Shown here piece after piece: positions 17,649-25,939 of a stretch of 64,000 nt of DNA (positions are counted from its first letter, which is position 1; every line of letters starts with the position of its first letter). The notes under the pieces are model-generated. The model ran no database searches. It saw only the letters and a list, made by a program, of their open reading frames with translations, and was not told the origin of the DNA. This DNA is from Sphingobacteriales bacterium (GTDB taxonomy: Bacteria > Bacteroidota > Bacteroidia > Chitinophagales > JADIYW01): contig JADKIQ010000005.1 in the NCBI GenBank assembly GCA_016721245.1, positions 303,512 through 367,511 of the forward strand. The letters run 5' to 3'. Made by a program: the position numbers and the translations under genes.

Positions 17649-18350
17649 ATGCAACAAGGCAACCTTTATTTGATACCAACGGTATTAGCGGAAAACGCCA
17701 CTCAAACTATTCCTGCTTATATCAGAGACATTATCATTGATACTGATTTTTATATTGTAGAAAATTTAAAAACAGCACGCCGGTTTATCAAATCCATTTA
17801 TAAAGAAAAGAATATTGACGAATGTGTTTTTCTGGAAATGGACAAACACAAAAACTATCAGTTCGACGAAAATTTTCTGAGTGAACTATTTAACGGCAAG
17901 AACATTGGTTTAATGAGCGAAGCTGGTGTTCCCTGCATTGCCGATCCTGGAAACAAAGTGGTGGAAATTGCCCATGAAATGGAAATTAAAGTAGTACCTC
18001 TCGTGGGGCCAAGTTCTCTGCTGATGGCCTTGATGGCCAGCGGTTTTAACGGGCAGCAGTTTTCTTTTAACGGCTATTTACCCATCGATTCTGTAGAACG
18101 GAAAAACAAGATTCTGCAAATGGAAACTGCCGGAAAAAAAGGAAATACCCAGATTTTTATGGATACTCCGTACAGGAATCAACGGTTGCTGGAAGAAATC
18201 ATTCAGTTCTGTAAGTTTGATACGATGTTGTGTATTGCCTGTAACATTACTGCAAAGGATGAATACATCAAAACCTTACCTTTGGCAGAATGGAAAAAAC
18301 GAAAACCGGATTTGAATAAAAAACCTGCTATCTTTATTCTCGGAAAATAG
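17649..18350 (+). CDS. SAM-dependent methyltransferase, RsmI-like (tetrapyrrole methylase fold)
   Basis: A 233-residue member of the tetrapyrrole methylase superfamily, closest to the short Bacteroidota relatives of RsmI (16S rRNA 2'-O-methyltransferase). Blocks seen are GNLYLIPTVLAEN at the start, GLMSEAGVPCIADPGNKVVEIAHE (SAM-binding), VPLVGPSSLLMALMASG and a PYRNQRLLEEI segment. It lacks the extra C-terminal region of canonical RsmI, and the N-terminal motif differs from the canonical one. The RNA target is inferred, not shown. A dispersed repeat follows its stop codon. Confidence 0.85.
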   Translation: MQQGNLYLIPTVLAENATQTIPAYIRDIIIDTDFYIVENLKTARRFIKSIYKEKNIDECVFLEMDKHKNYQFDENFLSELFNGKNIGLMSEAGVPCIADPGNKVVEIAHEMEIKVVPLVGPSSLLMALMASGFNGQQFSFNGYLPIDSVERKNKILQMETAGKKGNTQIFMDTPYRNQRLLEEIIQFCKFDTMLCIACNITAKDEYIKTLPLAEWKKRKPDLNKKPAIFILGK

Positions 18351-18425
18351 AACACGGATGACACCGATTTTACTGATATAAAAATCTGCTTTATCCATTC
18401 AATCCGTTTTATCTGTGTTTCATTG
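18351..18425. repeat. Imperfect inverted intergenic repeat (ACACGGAT...ATCTGTGT type)
   Basis: AACACGGATGACACCGATTT at 18351-18370 pairs imperfectly with AATCCGTTTTATCTGTGTTT at 18401-18420. This is the CGGATTxxxTCTGTGT dispersed type common between Bacteroidota genes. Confidence 0.65.
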
Positions 18426-18440
18426 ATTTAATATAATTGT

Positions 18441-19022
18441 ATGATTTTAATAGACGATGTTTTAATAAGTGATGATGTGGTGGAAAAGCAATTCGTTTGC
18501 AATATTAAAAAATGCAAAGGTATTTGTTGTGTGGAAGGTGACAGCGGCGCTCCGGTGGAGAAAGCTGAAACCAAAATTCTGAAAAAGATTTATCCTAAAA
18601 TAAAAAGGTACCTTATTCCCGAAGGCATAAAAGCCATTGAAGAACAGGGCACTTTTGTAGACGAACCGGACGACGAATACACCTCGTACGCTACTCCCTT
18701 GATTGATGGCGGCGCCTGTGCTTATGTAAATTATGAAACAGACGGCACGATTTCTTGTGGCATTGAAAAAGCCTGGAAAGACGGCGTTACCGATTTTCAG
18801 AAACCTATCAGTTGTCATTTATATCCAATTCGGTTGAAACCAATGGATACCGTAACCGCCATGAACTATGACGTATGGGATATTTGCAGTGATGCGTGCA
18901 AACTGGGTAAAAGTTTAAAAGTGCCGGTGTATGTTTTCCTCAAAGATGCGCTGACTCGAAAATTCGGTGAGGAATTTTATGAAACGCTGCATTATGCTGC
19001 CAATAACAGAGATACGGAATAA
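18441..19022 (+). CDS. DUF3109 family protein
   Basis: A 193-residue Cys-rich cytoplasmic protein of the DUF3109 family. Cysteines cluster near the N-terminus (CNIKKCKGICC, residues about 20-30) and again in ACAYVN, ISCGIE, ISCHLYP and DICSDACK, which suggests an iron-sulfur or zinc site related to the YkgJ-type CxCxxxxC proteins. No reaction is established. It is convergent with deoD, separated by only five bases. Confidence 0.9.
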   Translation: MILIDDVLISDDVVEKQFVCNIKKCKGICCVEGDSGAPVEKAETKILKKIYPKIKRYLIPEGIKAIEEQGTFVDEPDDEYTSYATPLIDGGACAYVNYETDGTISCGIEKAWKDGVTDFQKPISCHLYPIRLKPMDTVTAMNYDVWDICSDACKLGKSLKVPVYVFLKDALTRKFGEEFYETLHYAANNRDTE

Positions 19023-19027
19023 GTGAA

Positions 19028-19726
19028 CTATAAGGTTCCTAATGCAATTTTCACCATATCATTAAATGAACTCTGACGTTCTTCTGACGAAGTTGCCTCG
19101 TGTGTTACCAGACTATCGCTGATGGTAAAAATAGCTAATGCCTTCGCTCGGTATTTCGCGGCAATGGTGTATAAGGCTGCAGTTTCCATTTCTACACACA
19201 AGACTCCATATTCCGCCCATTTTTTATACGAGTCAGGCTCATCATCATAAAACTCATCCGATGATAAAATATTACCTGTTTTAATGGAAACATTTAAGGC
19301 TTTTGCGGCATCGTATGCTTTCATCAGCAATTCAAAATTAGCCGTTGGTGCAAAATCAGCTCCGTGAAATTTATTCCAATTGACGGCAGAGTTTGTACTG
19401 GCCGCCAGCGCCATCACAATATCTTTCACTTTCACCTCTTCCTGAAAAGAGCCCGCCGTACCAATCCGGATTAAGTTCTTTACCTCATATTCTCTGATCA
19501 GTTCATTTACATAAATGGAAATAGACGGAATACCCATGCCTGTGCCTTGCACGGATACCCGTTTGCCATTGTAATAGCCGGTATATCCCAACATTCCTCT
19601 TACTTCATTGTAACAAACAACATCCTGTAAAAATGTTTCCGCCACGTGTTTGGCTCTCAGCGGATCGCCCGGCAATAAAATCGTTTCTGCAATATCTCCT
19701 TTCTTTGCTGCAATATGTATGCTCAT
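19028..19726 (-). CDS. deoD: Purine-nucleoside phosphorylase, DeoD type
   Basis: Hexameric purine nucleoside phosphorylase of nucleoside salvage, converting (deoxy)nucleosides plus phosphate to base and (deoxy)ribose-1-phosphate. Starting at ATG 19726 gives MSIHIAAKKGDIAETILLPG and 232 residues, the normal family length; the upstream in-frame codons belong to the end of deoC. Key blocks are LLPGDPLRAKHVAE (phosphate site), GTGMGIPSISIY, CVEMETAALY and TISDSLVTHEATSSEER with the catalytic Asp. It lies 10 bases downstream of deoC in a two-gene salvage operon. Confidence 0.95.
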   Translation of the reverse strand: MSIHIAAKKGDIAETILLPGDPLRAKHVAETFLQDVVCYNEVRGMLGYTGYYNGKRVSVQGTGMGIPSISIYVNELIREYEVKNLIRIGTAGSFQEEVKVKDIVMALAASTNSAVNWNKFHGADFAPTANFELLMKAYDAAKALNVSIKTGNILSSDEFYDDEPDSYKKWAEYGVLCVEMETAALYTIAAKYRAKALAIFTISDSLVTHEATSSEERQSSFNDMVKIALGTL

Positions 19727-19736
19727 TCCTAGTTGT

Positions 19737-20402
19737 TTAGTAGGTTTGTGTGGTTCCGGTTTGTCCGGTGACAATTTGAATGCCGTTGCTGGTACCTATT
19801 CTTGATACGCCCAAATCTATATATTTTTTGGCTGTTTCGTAATCGCGGATGCCCCCGCTCGCTTTTATTTGTATTTTATTTTGTGTAACAGATTTCATCA
19901 ATTCAATGTCTTCTAATGTTGCACCACCCGTTCCGAATCCGGTTGAGGTTTTAACAAAATCAGCACCTGCATTTACCACCAGTAATGTAGCCATTTTCTT
20001 TTCATCATCCGTTAAATAACAGGTTTCAATAATTACTTTTAATACCTTGTTGCCGATTGCCTGTTTTAGTTGCCTGATTTCATGCTCTACCAATTCATAT
20101 TTCTGGTCTTTCAGAAATCCAATATTGATTACCATGTCTATCTCATCCGCTCCATGACCGATTGCTTCTTTTGCTTCCGTGATTTTAGAAATAGTATCCA
20201 TGGCACCTAAAGGAAAACCAACTACACTGGCAATTTTAACATCACTGTTGTTTAACTCCTTTTTGCATAAGCCGACATAACAACTATTCACGCATACTGC
20301 ATAAAAACGATGTTCTTTTGCTTCATTGCACAATTGAATTACATCACTTTCAGTAGCTGTCGCTTTGAGTAAAGTATGGTCTATGTATTTAGAAAGATTC
20401 AT
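19737..20402 (-). CDS. deoC: Deoxyribose-phosphate aldolase
   Basis: Class I aldolase splitting 2-deoxyribose-5-phosphate into acetaldehyde and glyceraldehyde-3-phosphate. It is 221 residues with the DHTLLKATATESD start typical of the family, the VIIETCYLTDDEK block and the Schiff-base Lys in DFVKTSTGFGTGGAT, then IKASGGIRDYETA. It is the first gene of a deoC-deoD operon, which together feed nucleoside sugar into central metabolism. It is divergent from nadB across 106 bp. Confidence 0.95.
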   Translation of the reverse strand: MNLSKYIDHTLLKATATESDVIQLCNEAKEHRFYAVCVNSCYVGLCKKELNNSDVKIASVVGFPLGAMDTISKITEAKEAIGHGADEIDMVINIGFLKDQKYELVEHEIRQLKQAIGNKVLKVIIETCYLTDDEKKMATLLVVNAGADFVKTSTGFGTGGATLEDIELMKSVTQNKIQIKASGGIRDYETAKKYIDLGVSRIGTSNGIQIVTGQTGTTQTY

Positions 20403-20472
20403 TTAAAAAAATATTAAAGAATAAACTTAAACAAAAAACTTAAAAAATCTATTATCATTCTATAATTACTCA

Positions 20473-20488
20473 TTCCGAAACTTCGGAA
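20473..20488. promoter_or_regulatory. Palindrome upstream of nadB (candidate operator)
   Basis: TTCCGAA-AC-TTCGGAA is a perfect 7-bp inverted repeat with a 2-base spacer, placed eight bases upstream of the nadB -7 element and thus over its -33 region, in the deoC-nadB divergent gap. The regulator is unknown. Confidence 0.45.
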
Positions 20489-20496
20489 CTAAATAC

Positions 20497-20504
20497 TATT
20501 TTTA
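20497..20504 (+). promoter_or_regulatory. -7-like element TATTTTTA of nadB
   Basis: Seven of eight match to TAnnTTTG, four bases upstream of the nadB ATG. Confidence 0.45.
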
Positions 20505-20508
20505 CATC

Positions 20509-22104
20509 ATGACAGACATTCTAGTAATCGGTTCGGGCATAGCAGGATTAAGTTTTGCCTTAAAAACCGCACAGCAATTCCCGGATAAAAAAATATTAGT
20601 GCTTACCAAAGCAAGTGAGGATGAAAGCAACACCAAATATGCACAGGGCGGAATTGCCGTTGTTACTGATTTTGATAAGGATAATTTTGAGAAACATATT
20701 GAGGATACGCTGATTGCCGGTGACGGTTTGTGCAATAAAAAAATTGTTGACATTGTCATCCGTGAGGGAAGACAACGCGTAGATGAACTCATCAACTGGG
20801 GCACCAACTTTGACAAGGGGGAGGAAGGTGACTACAAACTTGGCAAAGAAGGTGGTCACTCTGAATTTCGCGTATTGCACTACAAAGATATAACGGGCTG
20901 GGAAATTGAACGCGCATTGCTGGAAAGAGTACATCAGACAAAAAACATAGAAATATCACAGCATCATTTTGTCATTGATTTACTGACACAACATCATCTT
21001 GGAAAAATCATTACACGTGTTACGCCAAATATCCAATGCTACGGAGCTTATGTACTGAACAGAAACACCAATCAGATTGAAAAGATAGAAAGCAAAGTGG
21101 TAGTCCTGGCATCGGGTGGTTTCGGACAAATCTATCGTGCTACCACCAACCCGAATATTGCAACCGGAGACGGCATTGCCATGGTTTATCGTGCCAAAGG
21201 ACGGGTGGCAAATTTAGAATTCGTACAGTTTCATCCAACAGCGCTATACGAACCCGGCGTTAGTCCGAACTTCTTAATAACAGAGGCGGTTCGCGGTGAC
21301 GGTGCAATTCTGCGCACCAAAAAAGGCGACGACCTGATGGCGAATTATGACAAACGCGGTTCCCTTGCACCGCGAGATATTGTGGCCCGCGCCATCGACA
21401 ATGAAATGAAAAAAAGCGGAGAAGATCATATGTATCTGGATTGCCGACATATGGATAAAGATAATTTCCTGCATCACTTCCCGAATATTTATGAAAAGTG
21501 CAAGTCTATCGGTATTGATGTGTTTAAAGATATGATACCAGTGGTTCCTGCAGCTCATTATGCGTGCGGTGGTATCAATGTAGATGAATTCGGACGCACT
21601 TCTATCCAGAATTTATATGCCTGCGGAGAATGCAGCAACACAGGCTTACATGGCGCCAATCGTCTGGCAAGTAATTCTTTACTGGAAGCAGTCGTATTCT
21701 CACATAGAATTTTCTTAGACGTTTGCGAAAAATTACCTGGTATAGAATTTTCGAACGAAACATTTCCAGAGTGGAATGCAGATGGTACCACCGACCCGAA
21801 AGAGATGGTAATCATCACGCAAAGCATCAAAGAACTCAAAGACATAATGAGTAACTATGTGGGTATTGTGCGTAATAACGGCCGTTTGAAACGTGCGCAG
21901 GAGCGTTTGTATTTATTATTTAAAGAAACGGAAGAATTATACGAGACAACGACCATCTCACCACAATTGCTTGAGCTACGCAATATGATTACGATTGGGT
22001 ATCTGATAACACGAAGTGCCATGCTGCGCAAGGAAAGTCGTGGCTTGCATTTTACAACGGATTATCCAAACCATGCGAAAGATGCGGAAGAAACGATGCT
22101 ATAA
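20509..22104 (+). CDS. nadB: L-aspartate oxidase
   Basis: FAD enzyme making iminoaspartate from L-aspartate, the first step of de novo NAD synthesis with NadA. It is 531 residues, the usual length. It shows the dinucleotide-binding VIGSGIAGLSFAL, the ESNTKYAQGGIAVV block, FVQFHPTALYEPG, and the flavoprotein signature GGINVDEFGRTS followed by LYACGECSNTGLHGANRLASNSLLEA. The C-terminal helical domain is present (SKxLRRxE-like RKESRGLHFT). nadA and nadC are not nearby. Its promoter region carries a perfect palindrome. Confidence 0.96.
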   Translation: MTDILVIGSGIAGLSFALKTAQQFPDKKILVLTKASEDESNTKYAQGGIAVVTDFDKDNFEKHIEDTLIAGDGLCNKKIVDIVIREGRQRVDELINWGTNFDKGEEGDYKLGKEGGHSEFRVLHYKDITGWEIERALLERVHQTKNIEISQHHFVIDLLTQHHLGKIITRVTPNIQCYGAYVLNRNTNQIEKIESKVVVLASGGFGQIYRATTNPNIATGDGIAMVYRAKGRVANLEFVQFHPTALYEPGVSPNFLITEAVRGDGAILRTKKGDDLMANYDKRGSLAPRDIVARAIDNEMKKSGEDHMYLDCRHMDKDNFLHHFPNIYEKCKSIGIDVFKDMIPVVPAAHYACGGINVDEFGRTSIQNLYACGECSNTGLHGANRLASNSLLEAVVFSHRIFLDVCEKLPGIEFSNETFPEWNADGTTDPKEMVIITQSIKELKDIMSNYVGIVRNNGRLKRAQERLYLLFKETEELYETTTISPQLLELRNMITIGYLITRSAMLRKESRGLHFTTDYPNHAKDAEETML

Positions 22105-22138
22105 GCAAGAAATGCAGTTATAAAATTTGTCCATAAAA

Positions 22139-24073
22139 TTAATTTCCTGTTCCTATCAGGTTTTGGTTTTTTCGTTTTTCCGCAACTCTTAATGTCGGCG
22201 TCTGAACAATGTTCCATAGTTTGAATTGCTGCTTAACTTTTTCAAATACTTCCGTAATTTTTGTTCCGGGTACAGTATTCTTAAATACTTCTATTAACGC
22301 GGCGGTAAATACTCCGTGAGATACGTTATTAATCTTTTTTTCTTTTGCCAGCTGTAAGTCATCGGTTGCAGACATAAAAACAAATTTAGATTCCGGCAGT
22401 TGTGAAGGTGGTTTAAATTCATATTCTTTATATGGGAATCCATTCGGCAATACCAGTTTTGAATTATTTGCATTTCTTGATATGCCCTGGCTGTCGTCTG
22501 TTTTTGATGTATTGCTTGTTGGAATCGAAATTGCAATCTGATCTGCTTCTTTATAAGGAATCAAGCTTAACAGATCCATCAGTTGATTTGCAGCTTCTGT
22601 TAGTGTTACCATTAAAGAAGTGCCCTGTATAGTATACAAACTGCCGGTTTCTTTATATTTTGTTCGTTGCGATACCGTTTTTTCCAGAGCAGCAATGCTA
22701 TCCAGTTGCTTTAATATCATTGGTTTTAAATTTGCAGGCTGACTGTAATAACCATATCTTTTTGCATATTCTCTGATGTTATCCAGTTGTGTAAGAAGAT
22801 GAATAATGGCTGATGATTCCTGTGCGGTCAACCGATAATCCAGGGGATCGATTTCGTCCGCCACTGTAAATGTTGCACTGGTAAAAGAAGCGTTCCCGCA
22901 GGCATCCATTGCCGTGAACGTAACCAGAATACTGCCGGATACATCGAAATATACTTTTGCCGTGCTGTCAAAATTATTTGTCCAAATAACACTATCCGTA
23001 CATCCGTCAGAAGCCATTGCACCTCCGTTCAGTGAAAGCCAGTTTTTAAAAAGAGAATCCGTATTTTCTGTTCCTGCGAAAACCGTAAGATCTTTTGCCG
23101 GTGCGGATATGGCCGGACTTTCAGCATCTGTAATTCTATACGTTGCTGTTGAGGTATCTGATTGTCCGCAATCGTTCTTCACTGTAAACAGCACTTTTAC
23201 TTGTCGCGTTTTACCACATAAAACTTTCCAATTGCCGGGATTGAAATCATTCATCCAACTTGTTGTTCCTTTGCAAGAATCTCTCAGAGTGATGTTTGCA
23301 TTTGCATTCAGCCAGGAAGAAAAGGTACTTTCTGTCTCTTCTTTCTTGCACACATTTTTCAAATGAAAATCTGTTGCAGCATATTTAATCAATCCTGTTT
23401 TTCTTACCGGATTAGTTGTCTGCTCAGCCATCTCAACGGCATTCTCCCAGAATGAACGGCTCAGAATTTTCGGCACTCCGTCTATTACTGCACGTGTGTT
23501 GACAGTCTTTTTTATCCCAATCGTTCCTTTACTGTTGCAACAATCAAACAATGCAGTTAGGGCAACTTTCTTATCAACAAATTTATTAAACAGATTGGCC
23601 AGCAGGGACGTTTGAATAAACGAATATTCGTAAAAAGTAGTATCTGTTGGCAAACGACGGTAATTAGAGAAACCGTCAGAAGGTAAAATATATTCTGCAG
23701 TTTGAGTGGCATTTTCACCATATCTGAATGTTGAACCGTGTCCGGCATAATAAATTACAGCAACATCACCGGGTTTGCATTTTAGCAACAGCGAATTTAT
23801 GGCAGCAAGGATATTTTTTCTGGTCGCAGCAAAATCATACAATTCTTTTATGTTAGCTGGTTTAAATCCAAACTCACTTATCATGAGTTCTTTTATGGAT
23901 TTGGCATCATTCACACAACCTTTCAGTGAGTTAGCAGAATCAATTCCAACCGTATTATCTTTATTTTTTTTCTGATACTTATTGATGCCTATTAACAAAG
24001 CATATTTGTTTTGCGAAAAACCATGCTGCATTTGAAGAAAGAGTGCTATCAGCAGAAAATATCTCCAATTCAT
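22139..24073 (-). CDS. Caspase-like (C14) secreted protein with inserted Ig/HYR-like repeats
   Basis: A 644-residue exported protein (signal peptide 1-20, ending FSQN). Residues 22-190 are a caspase/metacaspase p20-like domain: YALLIGINKYQ, catalytic His112 in YYAGHGS, and Cys179 in FDCCNSKG. A segment resembling the p10 half (FVFMSATDDLQLA...SHGVFTAALIEVF) appears only at about residues 575-610. In between are two HYR/Ig-like repeats (about 248-315 and 325-405, each with CG-x-STATYRI/FTV ends) and a helical linker. It lacks an obvious T9SS tail. It could be an active protease or a scaffold; substrates are unknown. It is divergent from a TPR membrane protein. Confidence 0.85.
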   Translation of the reverse strand: MNWRYFLLIALFLQMQHGFSQNKYALLIGINKYQKKNKDNTVGIDSANSLKGCVNDAKSIKELMISEFGFKPANIKELYDFAATRKNILAAINSLLLKCKPGDVAVIYYAGHGSTFRYGENATQTAEYILPSDGFSNYRRLPTDTTFYEYSFIQTSLLANLFNKFVDKKVALTALFDCCNSKGTIGIKKTVNTRAVIDGVPKILSRSFWENAVEMAEQTTNPVRKTGLIKYAATDFHLKNVCKKEETESTFSSWLNANANITLRDSCKGTTSWMNDFNPGNWKVLCGKTRQVKVLFTVKNDCGQSDTSTATYRITDAESPAISAPAKDLTVFAGTENTDSLFKNWLSLNGGAMASDGCTDSVIWTNNFDSTAKVYFDVSGSILVTFTAMDACGNASFTSATFTVADEIDPLDYRLTAQESSAIIHLLTQLDNIREYAKRYGYYSQPANLKPMILKQLDSIAALEKTVSQRTKYKETGSLYTIQGTSLMVTLTEAANQLMDLLSLIPYKEADQIAISIPTSNTSKTDDSQGISRNANNSKLVLPNGFPYKEYEFKPPSQLPESKFVFMSATDDLQLAKEKKINNVSHGVFTAALIEVFKNTVPGTKITEVFEKVKQQFKLWNIVQTPTLRVAEKRKNQNLIGTGN

Positions 24074-24138
24074 TATTAAATATAAGTATTTTACAAGATA
24101 TTTAACTGCTTATAGCTTTTAGGTCTAAATAAAAAACC

Positions 24139-25503
24139 ATGAAAAATAGACTTTTAATTTTGATACTGTTTTTTGTCAGCATTGCTGCTTTCTCCCAAAA
24201 CAGAAAAGTGGACAGTTTGAACAAATTACTGCTGGAAGATCCGACGGATACTATCAAATCAGATATTTTGGTAAGGCTTGCTTTAGAATATCAGTTAATC
24301 AGCCCTGATACTGCTTTCTTTCTGGCACAGCGTGCCTATAAAATCTCCAACCGTGCCAATTATTTTAAAGGCGTTTCCGGGTCTGCTTCTGTTATCGGAA
24401 ACGTTTATTCAGATGCTGGCAATTATGCTAAAGCATTAGAGTATTACATCATCAAACTGAAAGTGGATGAAAAACGAAAGGAGCCGGAAGCATTAGCCGT
24501 TGCCAATATGACTATTGCAAATGTATACCATCTGGAAGGAAATAATGAAAAGGCATTTACCTATGCTTTTTGTGCAGACTCAATTATCGACGATAATAAA
24601 ATAACCCGTTTGAAATTATACAGTATTTTAAATCTGGGGGATATGTTTGAAAAATCCGGGAAAATATCAGCTGCACTTGATTACACAGAAAAAGCATATG
24701 CCCTGGCTATCAAAGAAGATAATACAAATTTCATAGGTGCCTCGCTGAATAACCTTGGAAACATATATGCCAAAATGGGCAATACTGCATTCGCAATTCA
24801 ACATTACAGTGCAGCCATTCCTTTTTTAACGGCAACGGAAGATGACGGGTTTGTGGCGGAAGCTTCGCTTGGCCTGGCAAAGCAATATACCCTAATCGGC
24901 AAACTTGATTCCGCGGAATATTACGCTGAAAAATCTTATGAATTAAGTAAGAAAAACGGGTTTTTAAGTAAGCAACTGGACGCTTCTGCTTTCTTATCGT
25001 CTTACTATAAAAATAAAAACGAATTTAATAAAGCGTTTACTTATCAGGAAGAGGTATTAGTTATAAAAGACTCTATTTTCAGTAAAGAAAAAATCGCAAA
25101 GTCTCAGCTGATATCTCTCGAAGAAGATTTGCGACAGAAAGAAATTGCGGAAAAGAAAATTGAAGAAGCTGAAGAAAGAAAAATAAAACTGCAATATCTG
25201 ACTATCGGAATATTACTGCCGATATTCTTTTTTATCACGGTTTTCCTGAGTAACCGAAAAATCAAACCAAAGATTATTGAATATTTGGGTGTCGTTTCAT
25301 TATTACTTACGTTTGAATACATCATGTTATTGCTGCATCCGCTTATTGTAAAAATCACCAACCATCTGCCGTTTTACCAGCTCTTAATTTTTGCCGTGAT
25401 TGCATCTGTTTTAACACCCTTGCACCACCGGATAGAAAACTGGTTACTGAAAGTACTCACCAGAAAAGAAAAAATTTCTTTAATGAAAATACGGATTCAG
25501 TAA
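24139..25503 (+). CDS. TPR-repeat membrane protein (truncated sensor-like)
   Basis: A 454-residue protein with a signal peptide (about 1-20), at least six tetratricopeptide repeats (about residues 50-310; AKALEYYIIKLKVDE, AIQHYSAAIPF, SAEYYAEKSYELSKK), a coiled segment (about 325-350) and three predicted membrane helices (about 354-372, 382-400 and 410-425). This is the sensor half of Bacteroidota TPR histidine kinases or TPR regulators, but the output domain is absent. It is divergent from the caspase-like gene across 65 bp, so the two may share regulation. Confidence 0.82.
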   Translation: MKNRLLILILFFVSIAAFSQNRKVDSLNKLLLEDPTDTIKSDILVRLALEYQLISPDTAFFLAQRAYKISNRANYFKGVSGSASVIGNVYSDAGNYAKALEYYIIKLKVDEKRKEPEALAVANMTIANVYHLEGNNEKAFTYAFCADSIIDDNKITRLKLYSILNLGDMFEKSGKISAALDYTEKAYALAIKEDNTNFIGASLNNLGNIYAKMGNTAFAIQHYSAAIPFLTATEDDGFVAEASLGLAKQYTLIGKLDSAEYYAEKSYELSKKNGFLSKQLDASAFLSSYYKNKNEFNKAFTYQEEVLVIKDSIFSKEKIAKSQLISLEEDLRQKEIAEKKIEEAEERKIKLQYLTIGILLPIFFFITVFLSNRKIKPKIIEYLGVVSLLLTFEYIMLLLHPLIVKITNHLPFYQLLIFAVIASVLTPLHHRIENWLLKVLTRKEKISLMKIRIQ

Positions 25504-25512
25504 ATAAAAACT

Positions 25513-25544
25513 AAAAATGCCTTCTGGTTTCAGAAGGCATTTTT
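25513..25544. terminator. Bidirectional intrinsic terminator
   Basis: AAAAATGCCTTCTG-GTTT-CAGAAGGCATTTTT, a perfect 14-bp stem with A/T tails on both sides, between the convergent TPR gene and the small lipoprotein gene. Confidence 0.92.
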
Positions 25545-25567
25545 AGTTAAATCCAGATGTTGAATTC

Positions 25568-25786
25568 TTATGGTCCAACCGGCGGCGGATTTTTAATTCC
25601 TCTGGTTCCGGAAGTGTCGCCTTCATCTGAAGCAATAGCTGTTGAATCACCTACAGTTGCAGCGGCTGCATCCGTAGAAACTGCTTCCGTGCTTGCTTCC
25701 GTAGTCGCAGCTTCTTCTTTTTGTTTACACGCCTGAAACCCTATCAAAAGAGTTGCCGTGGCAAATAATAAGAATAGTTTTTTCAT
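25568..25786 (-). CDS. Small lipoprotein, Ala/Thr/Glu-rich
   Basis: A 72-residue protein with an N-terminal signal (MKKLFLLFATATLLIG) and lipobox FQAC (Cys20). The mature part is low complexity: KQKEEAATTEASTEAVST..., ending GIKNPPPVGP. It is likely a lipid-anchored envelope peptide; function unknown. Small lipoproteins of this shape are common in Bacteroidota and usually uncharacterised. Confidence 0.72.
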   Translation of the reverse strand: MKKLFLLFATATLLIGFQACKQKEEAATTEASTEAVSTDAAAATVGDSTAIASDEGDTSGTRGIKNPPPVGP

Positions 25787-25885
25787 AAGATTGATTTTAG
25801 TACAAGAAATATAGCTTATTTATCTCACATAAACTATTTCTTTAATTTATTTTTTATATCCTAAACAAATAGAATATTCAAAATA

Positions 25886-25916
25886 AAAGACCGCAACTTT
25901 ATAAGTTACGGTCTTT
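25886..25916 (-). terminator. Terminator downstream of the PKD T9SS gene
   Basis: On the minus strand AAAGACCG...AACTT/AAGTT...CGGTCTTT forms a hairpin with one internal mismatch followed by TTTATTTT. Confidence 0.82.
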
Positions 25917-25939
25917 AAATAATATGATTTTGGGACAAT

